From Chinchilla lanigera (taxonomy: Eukaryota; Chordata; Mammalia; Rodentia; Chinchillidae), in NCBI RefSeq assembly GCF_000276665.1, contig NW_004955435.1:5835062-5899061 (forward strand): DNA of 64,000 nt. Reading direction: 5' to 3'. This document shows, piece by piece, positions 63,661 through 64,000 of this stretch (position 1 is its first letter; every line of letters begins with the position of its first letter). Under the pieces are notes generated by a model, which was not told the origin of the DNA, made no database searches, and saw only the letters and a list, made by a program, of their open reading frames with translations. The position numbers were made by a program, and so were the translations under genes.

Positions 63661-64000
63661 CTCCCAGCCATTTCCCTGTTCCTCTCAATATTTCAAAATC
63701 ATAGTGACATCAGCAAGAGCAGTGATCAAAAGCAAACCATTTGTCTTTGGGGTTATATTTCCTTTTTATGCCTCCAGCTTCATTTCTTGTAGATAAAGCT
63801 AGATTTTCTCTGGACTCTTGGGGTATTGGCCCTTGCTAATTTTTATTTCTGGGATAAGTGGAATGCAAGTTTTTGAATGGACAATGATTTTGCTTCTGTA
63901 GCAGTGTGAATGTCTGCTGAATTTAGAGGGAACTAGAGATCAAAGCAGAAGGGCATGGTAGATGTTCATGTAGGGCGGTGGTCCTTGACCAAACAACCCA
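63661..64000. other. Intergenic to window end
   Basis: No repeat or exon is recognised. Confidence 0.4.

Overview
This is a mammalian nuclear genome window and almost certainly rodent. It holds one gene, S1PR1 (sphingosine-1-phosphate receptor 1), on the + strand, set in gene-poor DNA full of retrotransposon copies. The rodent assignment rests on many tRNA-derived ID-type SINEs (recurring core 'GGGGCTGGGGATTTAGCTCA' ending in a GGTACCGG-like motif and an A-rich tail), 7SL-derived B1 SINEs, fused B1+ID dimers, and an S1PR1 protein with rodent-type residues (SNSSRS in intracellular loop 2, Lys292). The ID subtype and the B1 copies with an internal duplication suggest a hystricognath/Ctenohystrica-like rodent rather than mouse or rat. 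That part is recalled from experience and was not checked.

Layout. 1-16.2 kb: no gene. It holds a near full-length MaLR element with both LTRs (767-2967), more MaLR/ERVL LTRs, three copies of a ~250-300 bp repeat I cannot name (5.5, 9.1 and 10.0 kb), two MER2/Tigger DNA-transposon remnants, and several SINEs with readable target-site duplications. 16.2-42.5 kb: no gene. It holds an assembly gap (18267-18491), an MT2-like LTR (21385-21880), an 888 bp solo LTR with a perfect 5 bp target duplication (24050-24937), L1 3' fragments (25.7-27.0 and 30.7-31.85 kb), a poly(A)-tailed LTR-containing insert inside L1 sequence, and a 5 x 55 bp minisatellite (41546-41820). 42.6-44.05 kb: a CpG island interrupted by a 556 bp gap (42956-43511), the expected promoter/exon 1 area. 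45058-~47765: S1PR1 exon 2, with a short 5' UTR, an intact 382-codon reading frame and an AT-rich 3' UTR with two poly(A) signals. 47.8-64 kb: no further gene. It holds relatively repeat-poor sequence (47.8-50.4 kb), a 5'-inverted 'twin-primed' L1 (~52330-55820), and more SINEs and LTR pieces.

All other open frames here are short, or fall on repeats or opposite the receptor gene, and I do not regard them as genes. I found no CRISPR array, operon, prophage or new enzymatic system. What merits attention is the nested-transposon record, a few unnamed repeats, and the missing promoter sequence of S1PR1.
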